Part shown: positions 51,001-59,986 of the stretch, one piece after another | How positions within the stretch are numbered: position 1 is the stretch's first letter | Layout of the letters: every line of letters begins with the position of its first letter | Notes under the pieces: model-generated | Seen by the model: the letters and a program-made list of their open reading frames with translations, nothing else | The model's database searches: none | Told to the model about the DNA's origin: nothing | Translations under genes and position numbers: made by a program | Source of the DNA: Mucilaginibacter jinjuensis | GTDB taxonomy: Bacteria; Bacteroidota; Bacteroidia; Sphingobacteriales; Sphingobacteriaceae | Direction of reading: 5' to 3' | NCBI RefSeq assembly: GCF_028596025.1 | Contig: NZ_CP117167.1 | Span: forward strand, 4,588,001-4,652,000 | Length of the DNA: 64,000 nt

Positions 51001-54000
51001 CAGACAGGCAATACTCCTGTTGATGACATTGATTATATGCCCGTTAATGCAGCCAAAACCGGTGATGTGCTAACCTGGTACAGCTCTGGCAAAACTGAGA
51101 ATTACACCTTGTACCAGGTGCTTTATGTGGGTATCAATAAAAAGAAGGTAATCAGAAACATTTACGAAACAAGGACAGAAAAAGCCGGGGTACGGGTTTG
51201 GAAATATAAGATCCCGATGGATGCAACCGGTAAACTGCAGATTAACCGCATTACCGTGCAGGATAATAAAATTAATACGCATTTAAAACGGGTTGATATT
51301 ATGATTGATAATGGTGCCCAACCCGAAATCATTGTCGAGAAATACAGGAAGGTAATGGTGCCCGGCGCACAGGAAACATTTACAATTTCGGTTAAAACAA
51401 AAAGTGTAAATGTGGCAGCCGAAATCATGTCCACCCTGTATGATGCATCTTTAGATAAATTGGAGGAGCATCACTGGAATGTACCAAACACTACTCCTAA
51501 CCCTTATTACTTTGACAGTGCCTGGAATTTTTGGTTAACCAGAACCGTCGGAGCCGGAAATTATATGGAAGATGATACCAGAATAATGATGCGTGAAATT
51601 CGCACAAAACCGGGGCAGAAGTTTAGTAAGGATTTGCTGTTTGCAAATACATCTATAGGCCAGGCACAAGGCTTAAATGAAGTTGTGGTAGTTGGCTATG
51701 GCGCACAAGCCAGACGGGATGTAACAGGCAGTGTAAGTGGTATAATGATCCGGGGGGTAGCCAGCCCTAATGATTATAACCTGCCCTTAATTATTGTAGA
51801 CGGGCAGATCTATTCGGGTCAATTCAATGGACTTAACCCTAATTCCATAACCCAGATCATGGTTTTAAAAGGTGCCGATGCAACAGCTCTTTATGGTTCC
51901 AAAGCCGCACAGGGTGTGGTGATCATCAGCACCAAAGGGCCAATTATATTGCCCGGAGCAACGGAAGAGCCGGTAGCAAAAGTCCGTAAAAACTTTAATG
52001 AAACGGCGTTCTTTTTACCACAGGTACATGCAGGCACAGATGGCTATTATACCTTCAGTTTTACCATGCCCGAAACCGCTACCGAATGGAACTGGAAAAT
52101 GCTTGCCCATACCCGCAATGCCAAATTTGCTTATTTGGAAAAAAAGCTTCAAACCCAGCTTAATTTAATGGTGCAGCCTAATATGCCGCGCCTGTTATAC
52201 CGGGGCGATAAAATAACCCTGCAAAGCCGCATAACCAACCTGGATACCTTGGCCATACAAGGCAAAGCAACCTGCAAAATAGAAGATGCTGTAACGGGCG
52301 AAGACCTTACCGCCGCCATAATTGAAAGTAGCACACAAGCTTTTAAGCTCAATAAAAAGAGTTTGGGCGCTGTTTCATTTTCTTTACGCATACCGGCTCA
52401 GCAACCTAACCCACTTAAAATTGTAGTTACTGCAACAAGTGGCAGCGTTGCAGATGCCGAAGAGCATATTATCCCCATATTATCAACCAAAGTATTTACC
52501 CGCCAAAGCCAGGCAATCCATTTTACAAATGAGCCAACCATTACAGTATCACCGGCCCAATTACCCGCCGATGCTTTACTATACGGTGTGGGTTTATCCA
52601 TCACCCAAAAACCGCAGGCCTCGCTAATTTATGCGCTGCCGTGGCTGGCCAATTACTCGTATGATTGTGCGGAGCAATCGTTCAATAAACTAAGGGCAAA
52701 GGTTACTGCGCTCAAATTAATGCAGCAGGATACCGTAGCGCAAAAAGCGTTTAAGAATGCCGCCGTTCTTATAGAAAAAGATAAGCCTAAAAACGACCAG
52801 TTAACCGATGAACTACCCGAAGAAGCAATGCCATGGTTAAACATTGGCAACCAAACCGCTCGCCAACAAAAGCAATTATTTCATTTACTGGATACCTCGC
52901 TAACCAAAACCGGCATAGAGCAGCATTTGGATAAATTATACAAATTGCAACAAGCCGATGGTGGCATAACCTGGTTCGAAGGCGGAAAGAGCAATGCTTA
53001 CATTTCGGCTTATGTACTGGCAGGTTTTGGCCAGTTAAAACAAATGGGCTGGGTAGCAGCCTCCCGGCGATCAGCACAGCAAACTGAGTTTATTAACCGC
53101 CTGGTTAAGTATCAGCAAAATTTGTTGCTAAGCAATGCGCAGGATAAGTATTATGATCTTTACCAGCTTTACGCCCTGTCTTACTGGATTAAAGATAATC
53201 CTTTGCCAGCCGGGCTATCTGAGAAGATAAATTCAATCCTAGAATCTGCATGGGGAGTTGCAAATACTAAAAGCCTCGAACAACAAACCTTGCTTATTAT
53301 TAACAGCCTCAGGTATTGCGCCAACGGTAGCATAGCTAATGCCAAAGCACAGCAACAGTTAAAAAACATCAGTCAGTTAGCCATTAATGATGCTACCAAC
53401 GGCTTGCGCTGGAAAGCTATTGCAGATACCGAAGACTTAAACAATTCGGCAGAAGAAACAATGGCGCTGCTCGCCGAAGCATTTGAATTAAGCGGTAAGT
53501 ATAAAGAAATACAACCAGGCATCGTAAAATGGCTTTTAACCACCAAACAGGATGAGCATTGGCAAACCACCAAAGCCACCGCAGCTGCCATTGATTTATT
53601 GCAGAAAGACAAAGGCACCACATTTGGAGAAACCAAAGCATTTTCGGCACAAATAGAAAACCATAACCTGGCTGTTTCTGATGGTTTGTTAGATGGCGTG
53701 CCTAATGCCCTGGTTAAGACGAAGCAAATGCCGGCATCCATCACCTTAAAACAACAGGGTACAAACACAAGCGGCAATTTAACCTGGTACTATTTTGCCG
53801 AACCATCAAAGCTGGATACACTTAACAAAGCGGTTAAACTAACTAAAGAATTTTATACCAACGACAAGGAAAAAGGCTGGCAAAAACTTAGTCCGGGAAC
53901 CCTGTTAAAAGCCGGAGACGAGGTACGGGTTAAACTAATTATAGAAACAAACCAACGATTAAAGTTTGTACATATCAGCGACCCACGCGCAGCGGCTTTT

Positions 54001-54240
54001 GAACCTAAAGAAAACAACAGTGGTTACCAGTACAACAACGGCTTTAGTTATTACAGATCTGTGAGAGATACCGGTTCAGAGGTGTTTACTGAAGCCATAC
54101 CAAAAGGGATCTCTGAAATTACTTACGACCTTGTTGTTGCCCATGCAGGCGAATTTGCAAGCGGGCCAGCTATTTTGCAATGCATGTATCAACCCGCCAT
54201 GACAGCGTATAGCGGTACAGAAAAAATTAAAACTAATTGA
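48076..54240 (+). CDS. Alpha-2-macroglobulin-family protein with inserted TonB plug domain
   Basis: This is a very large exported protein (about 2054 aa) with a signal peptide (MKPLPLNFLKYILLTILVFK...). The ATG at 48076 is chosen over TTG at 48055. MG2-type segments include RTEIFTDRSIYRPGQTVHYK (about 600), and the central A2M domain includes FNETAFFLPQVHAGTDGYYT / ATEWNWKMLAHT. The thioester-like motif CAEQ lies at about residue 1530, and an alpha-helical TED-like end follows. At about 1199-1290 a SusC-type receptor plug is inserted (LNEVVVVGYGAQARRDVTGS ... PLIIVDGQIY ... STKG). Macroglobulins trap proteases or protect the periplasm; the plug may link it to an outer-membrane complex. Confidence 0.85.
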   Translation: MKPLPLNFLKYILLTILVFKLTDGTCQTASDSSNTKSIESLETAIVENKTLVQTRQELEVIKKQAQKANNDVLLARSLYDLMQIRDRRTEDTLYFRNSAFIDTLLQNKPRPALRAILLVMRAQRISNFDSRSLRFNGATYRTKDLKTDYAALTRSQRDSLVENDLNAAVQYRNTKIDGKQLFWLSSNPDVFLFDPKFEDIVLAERVNLLASRRFYSNEARPSLTNWLSLNSTDFRSKLDSLAAYAKNSNIMAAYQHWLSFHKTDAGVSAFIESLARKNIYLNGNADSLTRNIYIKYLQAGITSPYAELKAHSVYQLCLTWNEEGNKYASFGNQYTYDFYRNFAPQYQFYPAKALELYEQNKNLILKYPVFNTVLNSMALQIKASTIRIEMDNQHLPGNEIPIRAMYRNVDKLYYRVIRIGSTELPGAAMVKATAQLLNHEPVAQGDFALPLPADHNKHGVYLKLKQLPAGHYRLLFSKTPIKTDSYDINNLPFEVTGITAINSDERIYILDRKTGFPLVGAQVKAFKKKERVAIEGVINANGYINIEEDTADSLNITYKGDTTGYNFYVRTNNLRNDVYNKHDYDNLADFYNEKVRTEIFTDRSIYRPGQTVHYKIIFLTNDPNTGDPILFNSANIGEDNLKKWLQNANDKIMLQDPFNKKIDSALLKINDYGSFAGSFTIPKTAATGNWRIDSEPRSSYQNNGSFRVEEYKRPTIELNMEKQKKMLLPGEPFVIKFKLRSFNGADLGNLPVNYTISRNGRILVGKSNHNDYIDVKLINKTGYTDEKGELSIPVTDTVVAKANLSDSVIWNFNYHIEATATDATGESTELSERFNISSRPVSISFPLDKTYDRQALPALNVNTSAEFEGVVSRNVNIKLYKVSNPGFSLNSIKPVDQWYYDKADWYTWFPNNANARPVKQEKTLILDTVINTATHGKFILPKNKIAVGFYQLFAEVKENGKITGQYNNNFNVFDSQTGNTPVDDIDYMPVNAAKTGDVLTWYSSGKTENYTLYQVLYVGINKKKVIRNIYETRTEKAGVRVWKYKIPMDATGKLQINRITVQDNKINTHLKRVDIMIDNGAQPEIIVEKYRKVMVPGAQETFTISVKTKSVNVAAEIMSTLYDASLDKLEEHHWNVPNTTPNPYYFDSAWNFWLTRTVGAGNYMEDDTRIMMREIRTKPGQKFSKDLLFANTSIGQAQGLNEVVVVGYGAQARRDVTGSVSGIMIRGVASPNDYNLPLIIVDGQIYSGQFNGLNPNSITQIMVLKGADATALYGSKAAQGVVIISTKGPIILPGATEEPVAKVRKNFNETAFFLPQVHAGTDGYYTFSFTMPETATEWNWKMLAHTRNAKFAYLEKKLQTQLNLMVQPNMPRLLYRGDKITLQSRITNLDTLAIQGKATCKIEDAVTGEDLTAAIIESSTQAFKLNKKSLGAVSFSLRIPAQQPNPLKIVVTATSGSVADAEEHIIPILSTKVFTRQSQAIHFTNEPTITVSPAQLPADALLYGVGLSITQKPQASLIYALPWLANYSYDCAEQSFNKLRAKVTALKLMQQDTVAQKAFKNAAVLIEKDKPKNDQLTDELPEEAMPWLNIGNQTARQQKQLFHLLDTSLTKTGIEQHLDKLYKLQQADGGITWFEGGKSNAYISAYVLAGFGQLKQMGWVAASRRSAQQTEFINRLVKYQQNLLLSNAQDKYYDLYQLYALSYWIKDNPLPAGLSEKINSILESAWGVANTKSLEQQTLLIINSLRYCANGSIANAKAQQQLKNISQLAINDATNGLRWKAIADTEDLNNSAEETMALLAEAFELSGKYKEIQPGIVKWLLTTKQDEHWQTTKATAAAIDLLQKDKGTTFGETKAFSAQIENHNLAVSDGLLDGVPNALVKTKQMPASITLKQQGTNTSGNLTWYYFAEPSKLDTLNKAVKLTKEFYTNDKEKGWQKLSPGTLLKAGDEVRVKLIIETNQRLKFVHISDPRAAAFEPKENNSGYQYNNGFSYYRSVRDTGSEVFTEAIPKGISEITYDLVVAHAGEFASGPAILQCMYQPAMTAYSGTEKIKTN

Positions 54241-54366
54241 AAATAGATCAGCAAAATCAGTAGAAACATTCAACTTTTGGAGAGATTTAAACTGAAAAAA
54301 AATATTTTTATAATTAAATAATTTGTGATTTAAATTTTATAATTTTCATTACAAAATCACCTTAAT

Positions 54367-57300
54367 ATGTCAAGCATAAAAGCCTTTTTTACAAGTAAAA
54401 AAGGCATCCTTATCACAACTGTGCTGCTTATTTTAATAGTGGCAGCCGCCTTTGCATTAAAGCATTTTTCGAAGCCTAAAACCGTCGATCAATCCTTCAG
54501 CAAATACATCGAATCCTATACCTCGGGTATTGTTTCAAAAGAGAGCAGTATCCGCATTAAACTGGTATCGCATGTGCAGGGCGTTCATGCACAAAACGAG
54601 GCCTTACCAGATGGAATCTTCAGTTTTAGCCCATCTATTAAAGGAAAGGCATACTGGGTTGATGCATTGACTATTGAATTTAAGCCCGATAAACAGCTTG
54701 ATGCCAACAAGGCTTATACCGCTACTTTTAAGCTGGGCAAGGTAACAGACGTGCCCGATCATTTCCAGGAGTTTCAGTTTGGCTTTCAAACCATGGCGCC
54801 TGATTTTACAGTTACATTTAACGGCCTGCAAACCTCGCCCCGTACTTCTATGGATAAAATGAAACTGGAGGGCACGATCCAAACTGCCGATGCTGAAAAA
54901 AATGAGCAGATAGAAAAGATCATCGCTGTAAATTATCCATCGGCTACACATATTAGCTGGCAGCATAATGCCTACAACCATACACACACTTTTACGGTTG
55001 ATAAAATATCCCGCGCCGCAAACGCTACAAACCCATTAGAAATAACCTGGGATGGCAGCCCGATCAGTGTGACTAAAAAAGGCAATAAAAGTTTCGATGT
55101 ACCGGCAGTGGGCGATTTCAGGGTACTGGATATCCGCGCTGTACAGGATCAGGAACAATACGTTTTGGTTCAGTTCTCTGATGCCATCATGGTTGGTCAG
55201 GAGCTAAACGGACTTATCGGCATTGGTAATACTACCGAGCCTGCTTATACCATTGAGGGCAGCATGGTTAAAGTTTACGCCACCGAACGCCTGGATGGTA
55301 ATTACAGCGTATTTGTAAACCCCGGCGTAGAAAACATCTCGCACCAAAAAATCAAGAAAAGCTATAAAGCCAACGTGTTTTTTGAGAACAAGCTGCCTGC
55401 GGTTACCATACCGGGCAAGGGTGTTATTTTGCCAAGTTCGGGTAAGTTAATGATGCCTTTCGAAGCCGTTAACCTTAACGCGGTTGATGTGAGTATTATT
55501 AAGGTTTATGAAGATAATGTAGCCCAATATTTTCAGGAAAATGATTTTGATGGTAAAAGCGAGTTAAGGCGCGTTGGTAAACCGGTGGTCGAAAAAACGA
55601 TCCGTTTGGATGCCGATAAATCTGTCAACCTAAACAAAAAGACCCGCTTTATGCTCGATCTGGATAAACTGATCCGCACAGAGCCAGGCGCTATTTACAG
55701 GGTGATCATCGGCTTCCGTAAAGAATACTCGTTGTACAATTGCAGTGCAGGCGGGCCTGCTAAATCTGCCAAAACCGATGAAGACGGGTATGAATATGAA
55801 GGCGGAGACGGAGATTATTACGGTTCTGGGGCTATAAGTGATGAGGACGATGAGTTTTGGAGCCGGTACAACAGCTACTACCCCGAAAATTATAACTGGG
55901 CAGATAAGGACAACCCGTGCACCAACTCTTACTTCACCAAAGATAAATGGGCAACCCGTAACATCATAGCCTCTAATATTGGCTTAGTTGCTAAACGCGG
56001 CACCGATAACAGCATGGTGGTGGTTGCTACCGATATTTTAACTGCTCAGCCTATCTCGGGCTTGGAACTCGATCTGCAGGATTATCAAAAACAGATCATC
56101 GTAAAACAAACAACCGATGCCTACGGCTTGGCCAAGTTTGATATTAAACGCAAACCTTACCTGCTGGTTGCCAAACGCGGCGATGAGCGCGGCTATTTAA
56201 AACTGGATGATGGCAACGCCCTGCCCCTCACCCGCTTTGATGTTGGCGGCGACCAGGTACAGAGCGGCGTTAAAGGTTTCATCTATGGCGAACGCGGCGT
56301 ATGGCGACCGGGCGATAGCATTTATGTATCATTTATACTGGAAGATAAAAGCAAAAAACTGCCACCCGATATGCCGGTTGAGTTTAGCTTTTACAACCCA
56401 ATGGGGCAGCTGTATAGCCGTATTACGCAGAACAAACCTGTCGATGGGTTTTACAGCTTCCATACGGCTACACAGGTTACCGATGTTACCGGCAACTGGA
56501 CTGCCAAGGTGAAGGTTGGCGGCGCCACGTTTACCAAAAACATTAAGGTTGAAACCATTATGCCTAACCGCTTAAAAATAAAGCTGGACTTTAAAGGGCA
56601 AACAGAACTGACCAAAGGCCAAAACACCGAGGGCAGCCTCAATGCCAAATGGTTGTTTGGAGGTATCGCGCAAAATTTAAAAGCTAAGGTTGATGCTTAT
56701 CTATCATCACAACCAACAGTGTTTAAGGGATTCGACGATTACTCGTTTGATGATCCAACCAAAACTTTTGATACCCAGGTAAGCTCCGTTTTTGATGGTA
56801 GACTGGATGCCGAAGGTAATACCAATATCAATGCAGATGTAGAGGCCGAAAAAGAAGCCCCGGGCCAGCTACGGGCTAATTTTATGGTTAAGGTATTTGA
56901 GCCGGGCGGTAATTTCAGCATCAACCAAATGAGCCTGCCATATAACGTTTACCCGGGTTATGTGGGTATAAAAGCGCCGAAGGGCAACGCATTGTCAGGC
57001 ATGTTGGTTACCGATCAGGATCATGTTTTTGATATTGCTGATGTGGATACCAAAGGCAACCTCATTAAAGGCCAGCGCACCGTACAGGTTGAACTATACA
57101 AAGTTAAATGGCATTGGTGGTGGGATAATACCGGTACCCAAAACAGCAACTTTACACAGGATAAGTACAACAAGCTGATTACAACAGAAACCATTACGCT
57201 GGTTAACGGCCGCGGCAAATGGAAAATGCGGATTAACCAACCCGATTGGGGCCAGTTTCTGGTAAAGGTTAAAGATGAAGAAACCGGCCATACCACCGGC

Positions 57301-59973
57301 AAAGAGGTTTATATAGACTGGCCAAACTGGGCGCAAAGGTTACAACAGGATAACCCGAGCGAGGCCGCCATGCTATCATTTACCGCCGATAAAAAGAATT
57401 ACAAAGTGGGCGAAGAAGCTGTGCTTACCATACCTACCCCGGCCAATGGCAGGGCGCTAATCAGCTTTGAAAACGGCACAAAAGTTTTAAAAACCGATTG
57501 GATAAATACTAATAAAGGGCAAACCCAATATAAATTTAAGGTTGATGAAACGATGGCGCCAAACGTGTTTATTAACGTTACTTTATTACAACCGCATTCG
57601 CAAACCATTAATGATTTGCCTATCCGCATGTATGGTGCTATACCACTATTGGTTGATAATCCAGCCACTATTTTAAAACCTGTGATCAGCATGCCGGATA
57701 AGATCAGGCCCGAAACAAAATCGGAGGTAACAGTGTCTGAGGCATCGGGCAAGGAAATGACCTATACTTTGGCCATTGTTGATGAAGGCCTGCTGGATAT
57801 CACCAATTACAAAACACCCGACCCTCACGAAACATTTTATGCACGCGAAGCACTTGGCGTTAAAACCTGGGACTTGTTTGATTATGTAATAGGCGCTTAT
57901 GGCGGCGACCTGGAACGCATCCTCAGCATAGGTGGTGATGCCGGGGGACGAAATCTCAACAAAAACATCACCGTTAACCGTTTTAAACCGGTGGTAAAAT
58001 TTATGGGGCCATTCCGTCTAAATGCCGGTGAACGCCAAACGCATGCTTTTACCCTGCCTCAATACATCGGCTCGGTTAAAGTAATGGTAATTGCCGGGCA
58101 CGATGGCGCTTACGGCTTTGCCGATAAAGACGTTACTGTTAAAAAACCGTTAATGATACTGGCCACCCTGCCGCGCGTACTGGGACCGACAGAAAAAATA
58201 CAACTGCCTGTCACTGTTTTTGCAACCGAGAATAGCATTAAAACGGTTAGCGTAGATGTACAATCGACCGTATTTAGCAATTTGGGCGGCAACAACCATC
58301 AAACAGTAACATTTACCAAACCGGGCGATCAGATGGTAACTTTTGCGCTGGATGTTAAAAATTTCATTGGCGTTGGTAAGGTAAAAGTGACCGCCCGCAG
58401 CGGTAATGAAACGGCTGCTTATGATGTCGAACTATCGGTACGCAATCCTAATCCCGGTATAACGCGTGTGTTGGAAAAAGAACTAAACCCCGGCGAAACA
58501 TGGAGTACCCCGTACAAAGCCATTGGTATGAATGGCACCAATAAAACCACACTGGAGGCATCGAACATCCCACCGCTTAACCTGGCAAAAAGGCTTGATT
58601 ACTTAATTGAGTACCCGCACGGCTGTGTGGAGCAAACTACTTCGGCAGTATTTCCACAATTGTACCTAAATCAGCTTACTGATCTGTCATCGGCACAAAA
58701 AGCATTTATAAACCGCAATATACAGGCAGGCATTCGCAGCCTTTCGGGCTTTCAGCTACCTGGTGGTGGTTTAAGTTACTGGCCAGATGGTAGCCAGGCC
58801 GATGATTGGGGCACCAACTATGCCGGGCATTTTATGCTGGCCGCCCAAGCCGCAGGTTATGCATTGCCGGTTGGCTTTATAGAGCACTGGAAAACCTATC
58901 AGCGCCAGAAAGCATTAACCTGGGCACCCGATTCCCGCAGCTTTTATGGTGCCGACCTTGACCAGGCTTACCGCTTATACTTATTGGCTTTAGCCCATGC
59001 GCCTGAACTTGGGGCCATGAACAGGTTAAAAGAATTCCCATACATCAGCGTCGAGGCCAAATGGCGTTTGGCTGCCGCTTACAAATTAGCCGGACAGCCA
59101 GAGGTTGGCTTACGCATGACGGCCGGATTACCACTCACGATAAAACCATACAACAGCATGTGGGGCACCTACGGCTCAGACCTGCGCGATGAGGCCATGA
59201 TATTAGAAACGCTGACTTTATTAGGCAAACAACAGCAAGCGGCAGGTATGCTGAAAACTGTGGCGGCTCGTTTATCACAAGACTCGTGGTACAGCACCCA
59301 AACCACAGCCTATAGCTTAATTGCCATTGCCGAATATTGCGGTAAAAACACATCGCACAGCAAGCTAATGTTTAACTATCAGGCTGGCGCAACGCATGGT
59401 ACGGTTAATTCCAATTCGTATATCTCACAAACAAAGGTAGCTGATAACGGTAACCTGGGGCTAAAAAACAACAGCAGTACCAAACTATATATCAGGCTGA
59501 TACAATACGGCCAGCCCGTTACCGGCGAGGATGTTAAGCCTATCAATAACCCGGATGTGCTACAAATGCGTATAAACTATTTTACACTGAAAGGCATACC
59601 TGTTGACCCTACGCAGTTAAAACAAGGAACCGATTTTGTGGCACAGGTAACTATTAAAAATCCGGGGCGCCGGGGTAGATACGATAACATGGCGCTTACC
59701 CAGATCTTCCCTTCGGGATGGGAGATCCTGAACACCAGATTGATGGAAGGTGATGATGCATTTAAATCATCAGAGTCTGATTACCGCGATATTCGTGATG
59801 ACCGGGTAAATACTTATTTCAGTCTGCCGGAAAATAAAGAGGTGACTTATTATGTGATGCTTAATGCTTCGTACCTCGGCAAGTATTACCTGCCTGCTAT
59901 TTATTGCGATGCCATGTATAACAATTCGATAAGCGCATTGGCAAAAGGCCAATGGGTTGAGGTGGTGAAGTAG
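54367..59973 (+). CDS. Bacterial alpha-2-macroglobulin (YfhM-like)
   Basis: This 1868-aa protein has an N-terminal membrane anchor (about 14-36) rather than a lipobox. MG domains include FIYGERGVWRPGDSIYVSFI (MG2, about 640), the central A2M region includes VNRFKPVVKFMGPFRLNAGE, and the thioester motif CVEQ is at about residue 1419 in YPHGCVEQTTSAVFPQLYL, followed by an alpha-alpha barrel. It would trap host or rival proteases in the periplasm. It is followed 13 bp later by PBP1C, the same pairing as yfhM-pbpC in enterobacteria. Residues about 470-515 form an unusual acidic and aromatic insert (DEDGYEYEGGDGDYYGSG). Confidence 0.9.
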   Translation: MSSIKAFFTSKKGILITTVLLILIVAAAFALKHFSKPKTVDQSFSKYIESYTSGIVSKESSIRIKLVSHVQGVHAQNEALPDGIFSFSPSIKGKAYWVDALTIEFKPDKQLDANKAYTATFKLGKVTDVPDHFQEFQFGFQTMAPDFTVTFNGLQTSPRTSMDKMKLEGTIQTADAEKNEQIEKIIAVNYPSATHISWQHNAYNHTHTFTVDKISRAANATNPLEITWDGSPISVTKKGNKSFDVPAVGDFRVLDIRAVQDQEQYVLVQFSDAIMVGQELNGLIGIGNTTEPAYTIEGSMVKVYATERLDGNYSVFVNPGVENISHQKIKKSYKANVFFENKLPAVTIPGKGVILPSSGKLMMPFEAVNLNAVDVSIIKVYEDNVAQYFQENDFDGKSELRRVGKPVVEKTIRLDADKSVNLNKKTRFMLDLDKLIRTEPGAIYRVIIGFRKEYSLYNCSAGGPAKSAKTDEDGYEYEGGDGDYYGSGAISDEDDEFWSRYNSYYPENYNWADKDNPCTNSYFTKDKWATRNIIASNIGLVAKRGTDNSMVVVATDILTAQPISGLELDLQDYQKQIIVKQTTDAYGLAKFDIKRKPYLLVAKRGDERGYLKLDDGNALPLTRFDVGGDQVQSGVKGFIYGERGVWRPGDSIYVSFILEDKSKKLPPDMPVEFSFYNPMGQLYSRITQNKPVDGFYSFHTATQVTDVTGNWTAKVKVGGATFTKNIKVETIMPNRLKIKLDFKGQTELTKGQNTEGSLNAKWLFGGIAQNLKAKVDAYLSSQPTVFKGFDDYSFDDPTKTFDTQVSSVFDGRLDAEGNTNINADVEAEKEAPGQLRANFMVKVFEPGGNFSINQMSLPYNVYPGYVGIKAPKGNALSGMLVTDQDHVFDIADVDTKGNLIKGQRTVQVELYKVKWHWWWDNTGTQNSNFTQDKYNKLITTETITLVNGRGKWKMRINQPDWGQFLVKVKDEETGHTTGKEVYIDWPNWAQRLQQDNPSEAAMLSFTADKKNYKVGEEAVLTIPTPANGRALISFENGTKVLKTDWINTNKGQTQYKFKVDETMAPNVFINVTLLQPHSQTINDLPIRMYGAIPLLVDNPATILKPVISMPDKIRPETKSEVTVSEASGKEMTYTLAIVDEGLLDITNYKTPDPHETFYAREALGVKTWDLFDYVIGAYGGDLERILSIGGDAGGRNLNKNITVNRFKPVVKFMGPFRLNAGERQTHAFTLPQYIGSVKVMVIAGHDGAYGFADKDVTVKKPLMILATLPRVLGPTEKIQLPVTVFATENSIKTVSVDVQSTVFSNLGGNNHQTVTFTKPGDQMVTFALDVKNFIGVGKVKVTARSGNETAAYDVELSVRNPNPGITRVLEKELNPGETWSTPYKAIGMNGTNKTTLEASNIPPLNLAKRLDYLIEYPHGCVEQTTSAVFPQLYLNQLTDLSSAQKAFINRNIQAGIRSLSGFQLPGGGLSYWPDGSQADDWGTNYAGHFMLAAQAAGYALPVGFIEHWKTYQRQKALTWAPDSRSFYGADLDQAYRLYLLALAHAPELGAMNRLKEFPYISVEAKWRLAAAYKLAGQPEVGLRMTAGLPLTIKPYNSMWGTYGSDLRDEAMILETLTLLGKQQQAAGMLKTVAARLSQDSWYSTQTTAYSLIAIAEYCGKNTSHSKLMFNYQAGATHGTVNSNSYISQTKVADNGNLGLKNNSSTKLYIRLIQYGQPVTGEDVKPINNPDVLQMRINYFTLKGIPVDPTQLKQGTDFVAQVTIKNPGRRGRYDNMALTQIFPSGWEILNTRLMEGDDAFKSSESDYRDIRDDRVNTYFSLPENKEVTYYVMLNASYLGKYYLPAIYCDAMYNNSISALAKGQWVEVVK

Positions 59974-59986
59974 GGATTGTTTAACA

